DNA of 27,706 bases from Angelakisella sp. Lineage in GTDB: Bacteria > Bacillota > Clostridia > Oscillospirales > Ruminococcaceae. A program made the position numbers and the translations under genes. Below, piece by piece: positions 1 to 6,728 of the stretch (the first letter of the stretch is position 1; each line of letters opens with the position of its first letter). The notes below the pieces were generated by a model. That model had not been told where the DNA came from. It made no database searches and worked only from the letters and a program-made list of their open reading frames with translations. Location of the stretch: positions 1 to 27,706 of the forward strand of contig JAHHSN010000019.1 of assembly GCA_020025195.1 (NCBI GenBank), written 5' to 3'.

Positions 1-288
1 GATGGCGCCCATCGCGAAGAAGAAGAGAAGGGTCACCCACGCGGTGGGGGCGTACTCCGGGAAGGTCAGGTCAAAGATCATCGAGCCGATGCCCGCCGAG
101 AGGCCGCCGATCCAGCCGCCGAACAGCATACCGGAAAGCAGGCAGATGGCGTTCGCCGTCTTGAGCTGGGTGGTGCCGGTGGGGGTGGGGATGCGGATAC
201 CGAGGAACTCGGTACAGACAAAGATGATGGCCGCCATCAGGCCGATGACGATGATGCGATAGAGGGTGAAGCGGGACGATTTCTTCAT
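1..288 (-). CDS. ECF transporter S component, probably vitamin B6 (partial, C-terminus outside window)
   Basis: The 96 visible residues begin at an ATG (complement of 286-288) and run off the left edge. They are hydrophobic: a basic start (MKKSSRFTLYRIIVIGLMAA), then FVCTEFLGIRIP and a second segment around AICLLSGMLFGGWIGGL. This is the pattern of the small membrane substrate-binding (S) subunits of energy-coupling factor transporters. It lies 31 bp after the pyridoxamine kinase stop and is co-directional, with AAGGAAAG upstream of the start. S subunits of the PdxU type are known to sit beside B6 kinases, so pyridoxine or a related vitamer is the likely cargo. The substrate call is inference from context; the ECF family call comes from the visible sequence. 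The ATPase and T subunits are not in this window and may be shared, as in group II ECF systems. Confidence 0.72.
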   Translation of the reverse strand, partial: MKKSSRFTLYRIIVIGLMAAIIFVCTEFLGIRIPTPTGTTQLKTANAICLLSGMLFGGWIGGLSAGIGSMIFDLTFPEYAPTAWVTLLFFFAMGAI

Positions 289-319
289 GATGCGGATTCT
301 TCTTTCCTTAATTTACCCC

Positions 320-1186
320 TTACAGCGTTTCGTAGCCGCGGGGCAGCTCATTCCGGGTGAGCCACTCCAGCGTCCGCTCCAGCATGACGCCCTCGCGGGG
401 GTCGGTGCCGTAGCCGAAGGTGGTTTTAATGGTGATTTCCAGATAACGGGTCGCCCGGTCCATCGCCATCGCGGGGCTGTCGCCCTGCATAAGCCCCGCC
501 GTCAGCACCGCCGCGAACAGGTCGCCGGTGCCGGGATAGCGGACGGGGAGATAGTCGATGACCGATTTCCAGTAGGCGCTTTTCTCCCGGTCAAAGCAGA
601 TGTTGGCCTGCTCCCCGGTGCTGAGCGTCACCCCGGTCACCACCACCACGCCGGCGCCGCTCTGGGAAAGGCGGGCCAGCATGCTTCTCGCCTCCCCCAC
701 GGTGAGGGCGCGGGTCGGGGGCTCCTCTCCCAGAAGGAGGGCGGCCTCGGTGAGATTCGGGGTGATGACGTCGGCCTCCCGGGCCAGTTCCGAAATGGCG
801 CGGACCCGCTCGGCGGTAAAGCCCCGATAGAGCTTGCCGTTATCTCCCATGACGGGGTCCACCACCTTCATAGCGTCCGGATACTGCTGAAAGAAGGCGC
901 GGCAGAGGTCCGCCTGCGAGACCGAGCTTAAGTAGCCGGTATAGACGCACTCCATCGAAAGCCCAAGGCTTTCATAATGATGAAGCGCCGCCCCCAGATA
1001 GTCGGTCAGGTCACGGACCGCCACCGTTCCGAAGCCTCCGGTGTGGGTGGAGAGCACGGCGGTAGGAACGGCGCAGACCTGCACGCCCATCACCGACATT
1101 GCAGGGAGAATGACCGAGAGAGAACAGCGCCCCACTCCGGAAAGATCGTGGATGGCAGCGCAGCGAAGCGGCCTTGTGTTATGCAT
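320..1186 (-). CDS. pdxY: Pyridoxamine/pyridoxal kinase (PdxY type)
   Basis: A 288-residue kinase of the ribokinase superfamily that phosphorylates B6 vitamers with ATP to give pyridoxal/pyridoxamine phosphate. Visible family marks are the N-terminal IHDLSGVGRCSL segment, THTGGFGT near residue 48, DPVMGDNG near 110, TPNLTEAALL near 142, and the anion-hole/catalytic YPGTGDLFAA with Asp222. Length matches the family (about 280-290). The ATG at 1184-1186 has AAGGAG seven bases upstream. The next gene in the operon is an ECF S subunit, so uptake and trapping by phosphorylation are probably coupled. Either PdxY or PdxK naming is possible; the ThiD type (hydroxymethylpyrimidine kinase) fits less well because of the pyridoxal-kinase-like N-terminus. 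Confidence 0.85.
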   Translation of the reverse strand: MHNTRPLRCAAIHDLSGVGRCSLSVILPAMSVMGVQVCAVPTAVLSTHTGGFGTVAVRDLTDYLGAALHHYESLGLSMECVYTGYLSSVSQADLCRAFFQQYPDAMKVVDPVMGDNGKLYRGFTAERVRAISELAREADVITPNLTEAALLLGEEPPTRALTVGEARSMLARLSQSGAGVVVVTGVTLSTGEQANICFDREKSAYWKSVIDYLPVRYPGTGDLFAAVLTAGLMQGDSPAMAMDRATRYLEITIKTTFGYGTDPREGVMLERTLEWLTRNELPRGYETL

Positions 1187-1210
1187 AGGAAATCTCCTTT
1201 TGACTTAGAT

Positions 1211-1239
1211 AGTATAGGTTGCCGGCGGTGCTTTCGCAA
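1211..1239 (-). promoter_or_regulatory. Promoter for pdxY operon
   Basis: On the minus strand the -35 hexamer is TTGCGA (complement of 1234-1239) and the -10 is TATACT (complement of 1211-1216), with a 17-bp spacer. It lies about 25 bp before the pdxY start. No riboswitch-like fold is seen in the short leader. Confidence 0.65.
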
Positions 1240-1516
1240 CGAAGCGGAAAACGCCTTCCGCCGAACGGTTTCTGGTCATAGTTACCAATAATCGGCGTCC
1301 CTATTTTAGCATTTCTCGGTCACTCTGTCCAGAACGAATCGGGCTGTCCTGCTGTTTCATTTTATTAGTTCGTCTTATTCCACATATGCATCTGTTTAAT
1401 TTTCATTTAACTTGTTCAAAAGGTAGAACTCCTTTGAGGTCATTTTTTAAGGAGCGGCGGGCATACTAGGGTTGCGGAATTATTCCTGCACTTTACCCCA
1501 GAAAGGAGCGATTTTT
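1240..1516. other. AT-rich intergenic region without a recognised gene
   Basis: This stretch is clearly richer in A+T than the flanking genes. The only open frames are antisense extensions of pdxY. A CATACTA at 1462-1468 lies 48 bp before the next gene and resembles the -10 of forespore sigma factors, but the matching -35 is poor. The plus-strand promoter of the small gene at 1517 is therefore not assigned. Confidence 0.4.
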
Positions 1517-1702
1517 ATGACCGCCCATTCCGCGGGAGCCGCTGTAACGGGGGTCGCGGTTGCCGCGCTCGCCGCCGGTGCCGCTGCCTATCTCATGAAT
1601 CACACCACCGCGCATACCCGTCGCCGCGCCGTCAAGCGGGCCGCCGACAAAATGCACGATCTGGTGAACGAGGTCACGGAGAGCATCACGCACGTCCTCT
1701 GA
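1517..1702 (+). CDS. Small membrane-associated protein, YtxH-like organisation
   Basis: A 61-residue protein starting at the ATG at 1517, six bases after AAAGGAGCG. An earlier in-frame ATG at 1472 has no ribosome binding site and would add a stretch unlike a protein start. Residues 5-26 are alanine/valine-rich and hydrophobic (VTGVAVAALAAGAAAYLM). They are followed by a basic patch (HTRRRAVKRAADK) and a short helix-like tail (LVNEVTESITHVL). One membrane helix plus an amphipathic helix is the arrangement of YtxH-type small proteins, but there is too little sequence to assign the family. It stands alone, ends 18 bp before a strong terminator, and I do not recognise a function. Confidence 0.6.
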   Translation: MTAHSAGAAVTGVAVAALAAGAAAYLMNHTTAHTRRRAVKRAADKMHDLVNEVTESITHVL

Positions 1703-1718
1703 CACAGTCTCCCAGAAG

Positions 1719-1749
1719 AAGGGCCGCTTTCGGGCGGCCTTTCTTTTTT
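1719..1749 (+). terminator. Intrinsic terminator of the small gene at 1517
   Basis: A GC stem (GGCCGC against GCGGCC) with a 6-nt loop is followed by TTTCTTTTTT. Confidence 0.8.
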
Positions 1750-1825
1750 ACGCCGTGCAGAGGGGAAGCCCTCAGCGGGTGCGCTATTCCGCCCATGGTG
1801 CGGGGAAACGGCCGAGTGCTGGGAC

Positions 1826-1924
1826 GGCCGCCGCCCCACGCGAAACCGATCCCGGTTTCGCGTACGTGGGAGCCCCAAAGGGCTCCCACTCAGGCCCCGC
1901 CTGAGGCGGGGCCCGGCGGCGGCC
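1826..1924 (+). repeat. Cloverleaf intergenic element, copy A
   Basis: The outer stem GGCCGCCGCC (1826-1835) pairs perfectly with GGCGGCGGCC (1915-1924). It closes three hairpins. Arm 1 is 1838-1848 with 1853-1863 (11 bp, contains CGAAACCG). Arm 2 is 1866-1875 with 1880-1889 (10 bp, GTGGGAGCCC). Arm 3 is 1893-1901 with 1905-1913 (9 bp, GGCCCCGCC). Joints between arms are 1-3 nt. A further perfect 11-bp inverted repeat, GGGGAAGCCCT (1762-1772) and AGGGCTTCCCC (1941-1951), encloses the whole unit. It lies between the 1517 gene and the 3' end of spoIIE. See copies D, B and C for the same architecture with other sequences. Confidence 0.8.
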
Positions 1925-1975
1925 CGCCGGCTTCGCACGAAGGGCTTCCCCGCCCCGCCGGACGGCAGGCGGCAA

Positions 1976-2010
1976 AAAGAAAAAGCCCTCCGAGGAGAGC
2001 CTTTCTTTTT
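1976..2010. terminator. Bidirectional terminator between the 1517 gene and spoIIE
   Basis: AAAAAG upstream and CTTTCTTTTTT downstream flank an imperfect hairpin built from GCCCTCC and GGAGAGC, with one mismatch. It can serve spoIIE on the minus strand and any plus-strand read-through. Confidence 0.55.
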
Positions 2011-2119
2011 TACACGCAGCCGCCAAACCCGCCAAGGAGTATATACGCTTTTTTTCCGGGATCCGTCAAAGCGGGATGAGCGGCCTTTGCAATATGAGTT
2101 GACATCGCATGGCGCTGAT

Positions 2120-4438
2120 TCAGCGGTTTTTCACCAGCCGCAGGGCCGCCACGGTGATGTCGTCCTCCTTCGGCTCCCGCCACCGGAGACGCGCACTTTC
2201 CGCGATCTGCCGGCAGAGCGCCGAGAGGTCCTTCCCCTCCCATTCCTCCAGAAGCGCCCCGATCCACGGCTCCTCGGTGGGAACGCCGTCCGACACCATG
2301 ACGATGAGGTCCTGCTCCTCCAGCGTCAGCTCCCGCCGGGAGGGCTCCACCCCGCCCAAAATGCCCGCGGGAAGGCTCACCGTATCCACTTCCACCGCCC
2401 GTCCGCGGTGCAGAAGGATGGTGGGCGCCGCCCCGGCCTTGTGGAAGCTCGCGCGCCCGGTGTAGCAGTCCACCTCCGTTGCATCCAGCGTCGCCAGACT
2501 CTCCCGCCCGCCCTTCACCATGAGGGCGGAATTGACAAGGCGGAGCGCGCTCTGGCAGGGGATGCCCGCCTCCAGAAGCCGGGAAATGAGGGTGGCAAGG
2601 AGCGTCGAATCGAGGGCGGCCGCCTGTCCGCAGCCCATTCCGTCGGAAAGTACCATGGCAGAGACCCCCTCGGCACAGCGCACCAGCCGCAGGGTATCCC
2701 CCGAGACCTCTCCATCCTCCGCGATGAGCTGACAGCTCCCCTGCTCCAGGCGGTAGAGCGGCCGTTCATAAAATTCGAGATAGAGGGAAGATCCCTCCCG
2801 GGTCTTTTTGCCCGCCGCCATGGGGAGTCCTGCCGCCGCGGACAGCACCTCGGTGAGCTTTTCCGGCTGGAGCCATTTTTCAAGGGAAATCGGAAGCTCC
2901 ACCCGCACCGTGAGCCGCCCCGCAAGGCCCCTCCACGCCAGCACCTCCCGCACCTGCTTTTCCTCCTTTTGGAGCGCCTCCAGCAGCCGCTCGGTGAGAT
3001 TTTCCCCGCAGGGGAGCACCGTCCCCAGCCCGGAGGAAATGCCCTCCAAAGCGCCGGCAAGGCCCTCGAACTGGTCGGTCACAATGTCCCGCACCCGTGC
3101 CGCGTGCCGCCGTTCCTGCTCTCGGGAAGCATAACGGCTCCACTCCTCCCTGAGGCACCCCGCGATCTCCTCTCGCCGCATACAGCGTCCCAGCTGGGGG
3201 CCCAGCTCCGAGGCGGTGAGGGAACCGGTTCGCCGCAGCCGCTGGACAGCATGTCCAAAGGCGTCCATTGTGTCGCCGTAATGCTCCTCCCAGCAGGAAA
3301 GCTGATAGACGCACCCCCGGCAGCACCGCGCCGCCACCCGATCATAAACGGCGGAAAGATCCTCCGCATAGGCGCCGGAAATCCTTTTGGCTACCTCCTC
3401 GGTGGTGGAGGCGACCTCCCGCAGCGCCGTGGATGCCTCCGAAAGCCGCCGCTCCGCTAAGAGCCGCCCGATTTGCTCGCCGCCCCGGAGGGGCGCCAAC
3501 TGCCCCATCCGCCGGGCAAGGGAGGCCGGCAGGAGAAGGAAAAGGATGGCCGCCAGCAGGACCTCCAGAAAGCCCGCCGCACTCCGCTGGGCCAGCATGG
3601 AGCAAAAACCGTAACAGATGGTGAGCGCCAGCACGCTCCCGATTCGCCCGAGCGGAAAAAAGATCCCCGCCAAAAGCCCGCCGACGGCAAAGCAGGTGAT
3701 GGAAAGGGTGAATTCCCCTGTGGAAAAGCCGACGACCATTCCGGCTACGACGCCGAGGAGCGCCGCGCCCCGGCTTCCGAACGCCGCCGCCGTAAGGAGC
3801 AGCAGCACCGAGGCGAGCACCCGCCCGAGGGAAAGCCCGCCGAGCGTCAGGGTGCAAAGCCCCATAAGGGCGAGCGCGGCGGTGAGTGCGAGGGAAAGGA
3901 TCACCGTCCCCTCCCGAAGGGCCGCTCTCTTCCCCGCCTCGTCCATCCAGAGGAAGCGGGCAGCTCGTCCCAAAAAGGCGGCTCCCGCGCCCGCCATCAT
4001 CAGGGAGGTGAGCCAGATGAGGATATCATAGATGAGCGGGTCTTGGTAAAGCTCCGGCAGGATGACGGCCGCCACCACCGCGACAGACGCCGCCGCCACC
4101 CGGTGTCCGCTTTTTTTGCCGAAGGGGAGCCATGAAAAGAGCCAGCGGAGGAGAAGCGTCCCCGCCGACGCCAGCACATACCTCCAGGAGAGGGGCGCCG
4201 GCGCCGCGGCAAGATAGCCGAGCGAAACACCGAGGAGCGCCGGGAACGCGCCCGCCCGCGGCATCGCCGCTACCACGCTCACCCCAAAGGGCGCGGTCTC
4301 CCCGGTGATGCGCCCCATGGCGATGGCAAAGCCCGCAAGGAAGGAGGTCCCCGCGCGCAGGAGGGAGGTATTCCCTCTCAGTTCTTCTTTCAGGTGCTCC
4401 GTCACCCTTAGTCCGGTGATCTCTGATGAATGATTCAT
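2120..4438 (-). CDS. spoIIE: Stage II sporulation protein E (SpoIIE), serine phosphatase
   Basis: A 772-residue membrane phosphatase. In the SpoIIE family it dephosphorylates the anti-anti-sigma factor SpoIIAA and so activates sigma-F in the forespore; it also binds FtsZ at the polar septum. Residues about 20-310 form many membrane helices. A central soluble region includes a cysteine-rich patch (CCRGCVYQLSC). The C-terminal PP2C domain (about 560-772) carries LSDGMGCGQAA near residue 597, VSDGV near 730 and the closing DDITV. Length is slightly below the 827 residues of B. subtilis SpoIIE. I chose the ATG at 4436-4438 because AGGGGAGA precedes it by 6 bases; an ATG 20 codons upstream has no such site. 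A poorly conserved linker before the phosphatase is usual for the family. No Spo0A box was convincingly seen. It marks the organism as a spore former or recent descendant of one. Confidence 0.93.
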   Translation of the reverse strand: MNHSSEITGLRVTEHLKEELRGNTSLLRAGTSFLAGFAIAMGRITGETAPFGVSVVAAMPRAGAFPALLGVSLGYLAAAPAPLSWRYVLASAGTLLLRWLFSWLPFGKKSGHRVAAASVAVVAAVILPELYQDPLIYDILIWLTSLMMAGAGAAFLGRAARFLWMDEAGKRAALREGTVILSLALTAALALMGLCTLTLGGLSLGRVLASVLLLLTAAAFGSRGAALLGVVAGMVVGFSTGEFTLSITCFAVGGLLAGIFFPLGRIGSVLALTICYGFCSMLAQRSAAGFLEVLLAAILFLLLPASLARRMGQLAPLRGGEQIGRLLAERRLSEASTALREVASTTEEVAKRISGAYAEDLSAVYDRVAARCCRGCVYQLSCWEEHYGDTMDAFGHAVQRLRRTGSLTASELGPQLGRCMRREEIAGCLREEWSRYASREQERRHAARVRDIVTDQFEGLAGALEGISSGLGTVLPCGENLTERLLEALQKEEKQVREVLAWRGLAGRLTVRVELPISLEKWLQPEKLTEVLSAAAGLPMAAGKKTREGSSLYLEFYERPLYRLEQGSCQLIAEDGEVSGDTLRLVRCAEGVSAMVLSDGMGCGQAAALDSTLLATLISRLLEAGIPCQSALRLVNSALMVKGGRESLATLDATEVDCYTGRASFHKAGAAPTILLHRGRAVEVDTVSLPAGILGGVEPSRRELTLEEQDLIVMVSDGVPTEEPWIGALLEEWEGKDLSALCRQIAESARLRWREPKEDDITVAALRLVKNR

Positions 4439-4521
4439 AGTTTTCTCCCCTTTTTCTGTTCCCATTTTTTGATTATCCGTACCATTTTTTGGAGTCATGT
4501 CCCCATTCTAACCCCGGCGGG

Positions 4522-4600
4522 ATGGTGCATTTTGCCAAAAGCGGGCGAGTGCTGGAAAGGCACCACCGTTCGGCAGCGTTCGGGCGGCGGTGCCCAGGGG
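4522..4600 (+). repeat. Flank of cloverleaf copy D with motif shared with copy A
   Basis: ATGGTGC (4522-4528) and CGAGTGCTGG (4546-4555) occur in the same order upstream of copy A (1795-1801 and 1813-1822). They are followed here by a hairpin, GGCACCaCCG against CGGcGGTGCC (4559-4594). Confidence 0.5.
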
Positions 4601-4628
4601 GGAAAGGCTTCATCTCCGGGGGAGAGAC

Positions 4629-4731
4629 GCGGGCAGCCGCCCCCGAGGTCCCCCGGACCTCGGGGAGGCGTGCGGCGCCCCGAGGGCGCCGCCGACACCG
4701 GCGCGCCACGGCGCGCCGGGCGGCTGCCCGC
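4629..4731 (+). repeat. Cloverleaf intergenic element, copy D
   Basis: The outer stem GCGGGCAGCCGCC (4629-4641) pairs perfectly with GGCGGCTGCCCGC (4719-4731), 13 bp. Inside are three hairpins. Arm 1 is 4642-4651 with 4655-4664 (10 bp, CCCGAGGTCC). Arm 2 is 4672-4680 with 4684-4692 (9 bp, GCGGCGCCC). Arm 3 is 4698-4706 with 4711-4719 (up to 9 bp, CCGGCGCGC). It sits between the divergent spoIIE start and the gltX promoter. Arm sequences are unlike those of copy A, but the layout is the same, and the right flank CCCGCCGGGCTT resembles copy A's CCCGCCGGCTT. Confidence 0.8.
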
Positions 4732-4827
4732 CGGGCTTTCCGGGGCAGGCTCGTCCCGCCTTTTCGGCACGCCGCCCGTTCCCTCCCCGGAGGCCCTTCT
4801 TTTCCGCCCATTTTGCCGCCCCTTTAC

Positions 4828-4857
4828 TTGACAAGCGGACGCCTTTGGCGGTAAGAT
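4828..4857 (+). promoter_or_regulatory. gltX promoter
   Basis: TTGACA (4828-4833), an 18-bp spacer, then TAAGAT (4852-4857). The predicted start is about 55 nt before the gltX ATG, too short for a T-box leader. Confidence 0.7.
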
Positions 4858-4874
4858 ATTCTAGTACTATTCTG

Positions 4875-4890
4875 GGAACCGATCGGTTCC
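4875..4890. promoter_or_regulatory. 16-bp perfect palindrome in the gltX leader
   Basis: GGAACCGATCGGTTCC lies just after the predicted transcription start and before the ribosome binding site. It could be a protein operator or a 6-bp RNA hairpin with a GATC loop; TGATTTTTG follows. A related core is found downstream of the merR-type promoter at 6632-6649. Confidence 0.55.
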
Positions 4891-4920
4891 TGATTTTTGC
4901 CGAAAAGGATGAGTGAAACT

Positions 4921-6381
4921 ATGTTCCAGTTTGATCACGTTCGCACCCGGTTTGCCCCCAGCCCCACCGGCTATATGCACGTCGGCAACCTGCGTACCGC
5001 CCTCTTTGCCTATCTTGTGGCGAAAAAAGAGAACGGACGCTTCCTCCTGCGGATTGAAGACACCGATCAGGAGCGTGAGGTCGAGGGCGCCGTGGATATC
5101 ATTTATAAGACCCTCAAGGAAACCGGTCTTAATTGGGATGAGGGTCCCGACATCGGCGGCCCCGTCGGCCCCTACATCCAGAGCCAGCGCATGGATATGT
5201 TCAAGAAATACGCCGAACAGCTGGTGGAAAGCGGACACGCCTATTACTGCTTCTGCGACAAGGAGCGCCTCGATGAGGTGCGCCGGGTGCAGGAAGCCTC
5301 CGGCATCGCGCCCCGCTATGACGGCCACTGCCGCAACCTCTCCAAGGAGGAGGTCGAGGCCAAGCTCGCCGCCGGCGTTCCCTATGTCATCCGTCAGAAG
5401 ATCCCCACTGAAGGGACCGTCACCTTCCACGACGAGGTCTACGGCGACGTCACGGTGGACTGCTCCACCCTCGACGACCAGATCCTCATCAAGGGCGACG
5501 GTATGCCTACCTATAACTTCGCGAACGTGGTGGACGACCACACCATGGGCATCACCCATGTCATCCGCGGCAATGAGTATCTCAGCTCCTCCCCGAAGTA
5601 CAACCTCCTCTATGAGGCCTTCGGCTGGGAGATCCCCAAGTATATCCACTGCGCACCCGTCATGCGGGACGCCACCCACAAGCTCTCCAAGCGGCACGGC
5701 GACGCCTCCTATGAGGATCTGGTCGCCATGGGCTATCTCACCCCCGCCATTGTGAACTACATCGCCCTCCTCGGCTGGAGCCCCAAGGGCGATCAGGAGA
5801 TCTTCTCTCTGGAGGATCTGGTAAAGGAGTTTGACATCAGCGGCATCAGCAAGTCCCCCGCCGTCTTCGATATCCAGAAGCTCCGCTATATTAACGGCGA
5901 GTATATCCGAAAGCTGTCCCCCGAGGAGTTCTACGAGAAAGCGCTCCCCTGGATCCGCCGGACGGTAAAGAGCGAGACCGCCGATCTTAAGACCCTCTGC
6001 TCCGTGCTGCAGACCCGCTGCGAGGTGCTGGGCGATATTCCCGAGCAGGTCGATTTTATCGACCGTATGCCGGAATATGACACCTCCCTCTATACCAGCA
6101 AGAAGATGAAGACCACCCCGGAAACCTCTCTGGAGGCGCTTCGCGCCATCCTTCCCGTTCTGGAGGGCCTCACCGAGTGGACGCAGGAGTCCATCCATGC
6201 GGCGCTCTTCCGGAAGATTGAGGAGCTGGGCTGCAAGAACGGCTGGCTGCTCTATCCCCTCCGTGTGGCCGTTTCCGGCAAGCAGTTTACCCCCGGCGGC
6301 GGCATCGAGCTCTGCGTGGTGCTGGGCCGTGAGGAAGCCCTTGCCCGTGTGAAGGCCGCCATCGAGAAGCTTTCCGCTTAA
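4921..6381 (+). CDS. gltX: Glutamyl-tRNA synthetase
   Basis: A 486-residue class I aminoacyl-tRNA synthetase that charges tRNA-Glu (and tRNA-Gln in bacteria using the amidotransferase route). Visible marks are RFAPSPTGYMHVGN at residues 10-23 (HIGH motif as HVGN), LRIEDTD near 45, IRGNEYLSS near 215, and the KMSKS motif as KLSKR at 254-258. The C-terminal helical anticodon-binding domain ends with the family's typical LYPLRVAVSGK segment. Length matches bacterial GluRS. Two starts compete. The ATG at 4909 touches AAAAGG directly, leaving no spacing, so the ATG at 4921 is preferred, about 11 bases after AAGGA. It is monocistronic with its own promoter and a strong terminator. Confidence 0.96.
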   Translation: MFQFDHVRTRFAPSPTGYMHVGNLRTALFAYLVAKKENGRFLLRIEDTDQEREVEGAVDIIYKTLKETGLNWDEGPDIGGPVGPYIQSQRMDMFKKYAEQLVESGHAYYCFCDKERLDEVRRVQEASGIAPRYDGHCRNLSKEEVEAKLAAGVPYVIRQKIPTEGTVTFHDEVYGDVTVDCSTLDDQILIKGDGMPTYNFANVVDDHTMGITHVIRGNEYLSSSPKYNLLYEAFGWEIPKYIHCAPVMRDATHKLSKRHGDASYEDLVAMGYLTPAIVNYIALLGWSPKGDQEIFSLEDLVKEFDISGISKSPAVFDIQKLRYINGEYIRKLSPEEFYEKALPWIRRTVKSETADLKTLCSVLQTRCEVLGDIPEQVDFIDRMPEYDTSLYTSKKMKTTPETSLEALRAILPVLEGLTEWTQESIHAALFRKIEELGCKNGWLLYPLRVAVSGKQFTPGGGIELCVVLGREEALARVKAAIEKLSA

Positions 6382-6401
6382 CCCGTTCCCTTAAATCACC
6401 C

Positions 6402-6433
6402 AAAGGCCCCCTCCCGGCGAGGGGGCCTTTTTT
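6402..6433 (+). terminator. gltX terminator
   Basis: An 11-bp stem AAGGCCCCCTC/GAGGGGGCCTT with a CCGGC loop, followed by T6. Confidence 0.92.
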
Positions 6434-6474
6434 CGGCTTCGCGCCAAAGCCGGCGTTCCCCGGGCGGCAACCCG

Positions 6475-6561
6475 GGCGGCAGCCGGGGGCCCCTCCGGGG
6501 CGCCCCCCGTCCAAAGCGTGCTTTGGGCGGGCGCGAAACAGAGTTTCGCGCGGCTGCCGCC
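6475..6561 (-). repeat. Cloverleaf intergenic element, copy B (inverted relative to A)
   Basis: The outer stem GGCGGCAGCCG (6475-6485) pairs perfectly with CGGCTGCCGCC (6551-6561). There are three hairpins. The first is 6486-6493 with 6497-6506 (GGGGCCCC type, 2-nt bulge). The second is 6507-6516 with 6521-6530 (10 bp including one G-T). The third is GCGCGAAAC (6531-6539) with GTTTCGCGC (6543-6551). Read on the minus strand, the order becomes GAAAC arm, middle arm, GGGGCC arm, matching copy A. The flank AAGCCGGCG also matches the reverse complement of copy A's flank. Confidence 0.8.
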
Positions 6562-6590
6562 GCACCCACCGCCTGCTTCCTCCCCGGACA

Positions 6591-6619
6591 TTGACAACCC
6601 CTTCAAAGCCGGATATACT
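6591..6619 (+). promoter_or_regulatory. Strong upstream promoter (P1) before the MerR-type gene
   Basis: TTGACA (6591-6596), a 17-bp spacer and TATACT (6614-6619): near-consensus for the housekeeping sigma factor. The leader to the ATG at 6729 is about 100 nt and holds CCGATCGG (6632-6639) and a second promoter. Confidence 0.75.
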
Positions 6620-6661
6620 GCTCCCTGTAACCCGATCGGTCCGATTTTTTGATAAAACCTC

Positions 6662-6692
6662 TTGACTTGGCATCTTGTGCACCGTGTATATT
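6662..6692 (+). promoter_or_regulatory. Second promoter (P2) with 19-bp spacer, MerR-type
   Basis: TTGACT (6662-6667) and TATATT (6687-6692) are separated by 19 bp. Over-long 19-20-bp spacers are the hallmark of promoters activated by MerR proteins, which underwind the DNA. A short GCA/TGC dyad lies in the spacer. The regulator encoded 37 bp downstream is the obvious candidate to act here. Confidence 0.55.
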
Positions 6693-6728
6693 GAAGGCAG
6701 CTTCCATAACAGAAAGGATGAAAGTACC

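Noticed and set aside
1462..1468. Forespore-type (sigma-G-like) promoter CATACTA before the gene at 1517
   Set aside because: The -10 fits but the -35 at proper distance does not match, and one box alone is too weak.
1826..1924. Integron attC site or insertion sequence end
   Set aside because: No R/L core sites (GTTRRRY), no integrase or transposase, and three separate arms rather than one long imperfect hairpin.
4629..4731. tRNA gene as explanation for the cloverleaf folds
   Set aside because: Arms are too long and too GC-rich, with no 7-bp acceptor stem, TTC-type T-loop, anticodon arm geometry or CCA end. The other copies likewise lack these.
4858..4920. T-box leader for gltX
   Set aside because: The distance from promoter to start codon is about 60 nt and no AGGGTGGNACCGCG-like box is present. 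The trpS leader is shorter still.
4867..6198. 443-residue open frame antisense to gltX
   Set aside because: It is a mirror frame of a clear GluRS gene in GC-rich DNA, has no ribosome binding site and a low-complexity Gly/Val/Leu/His composition.
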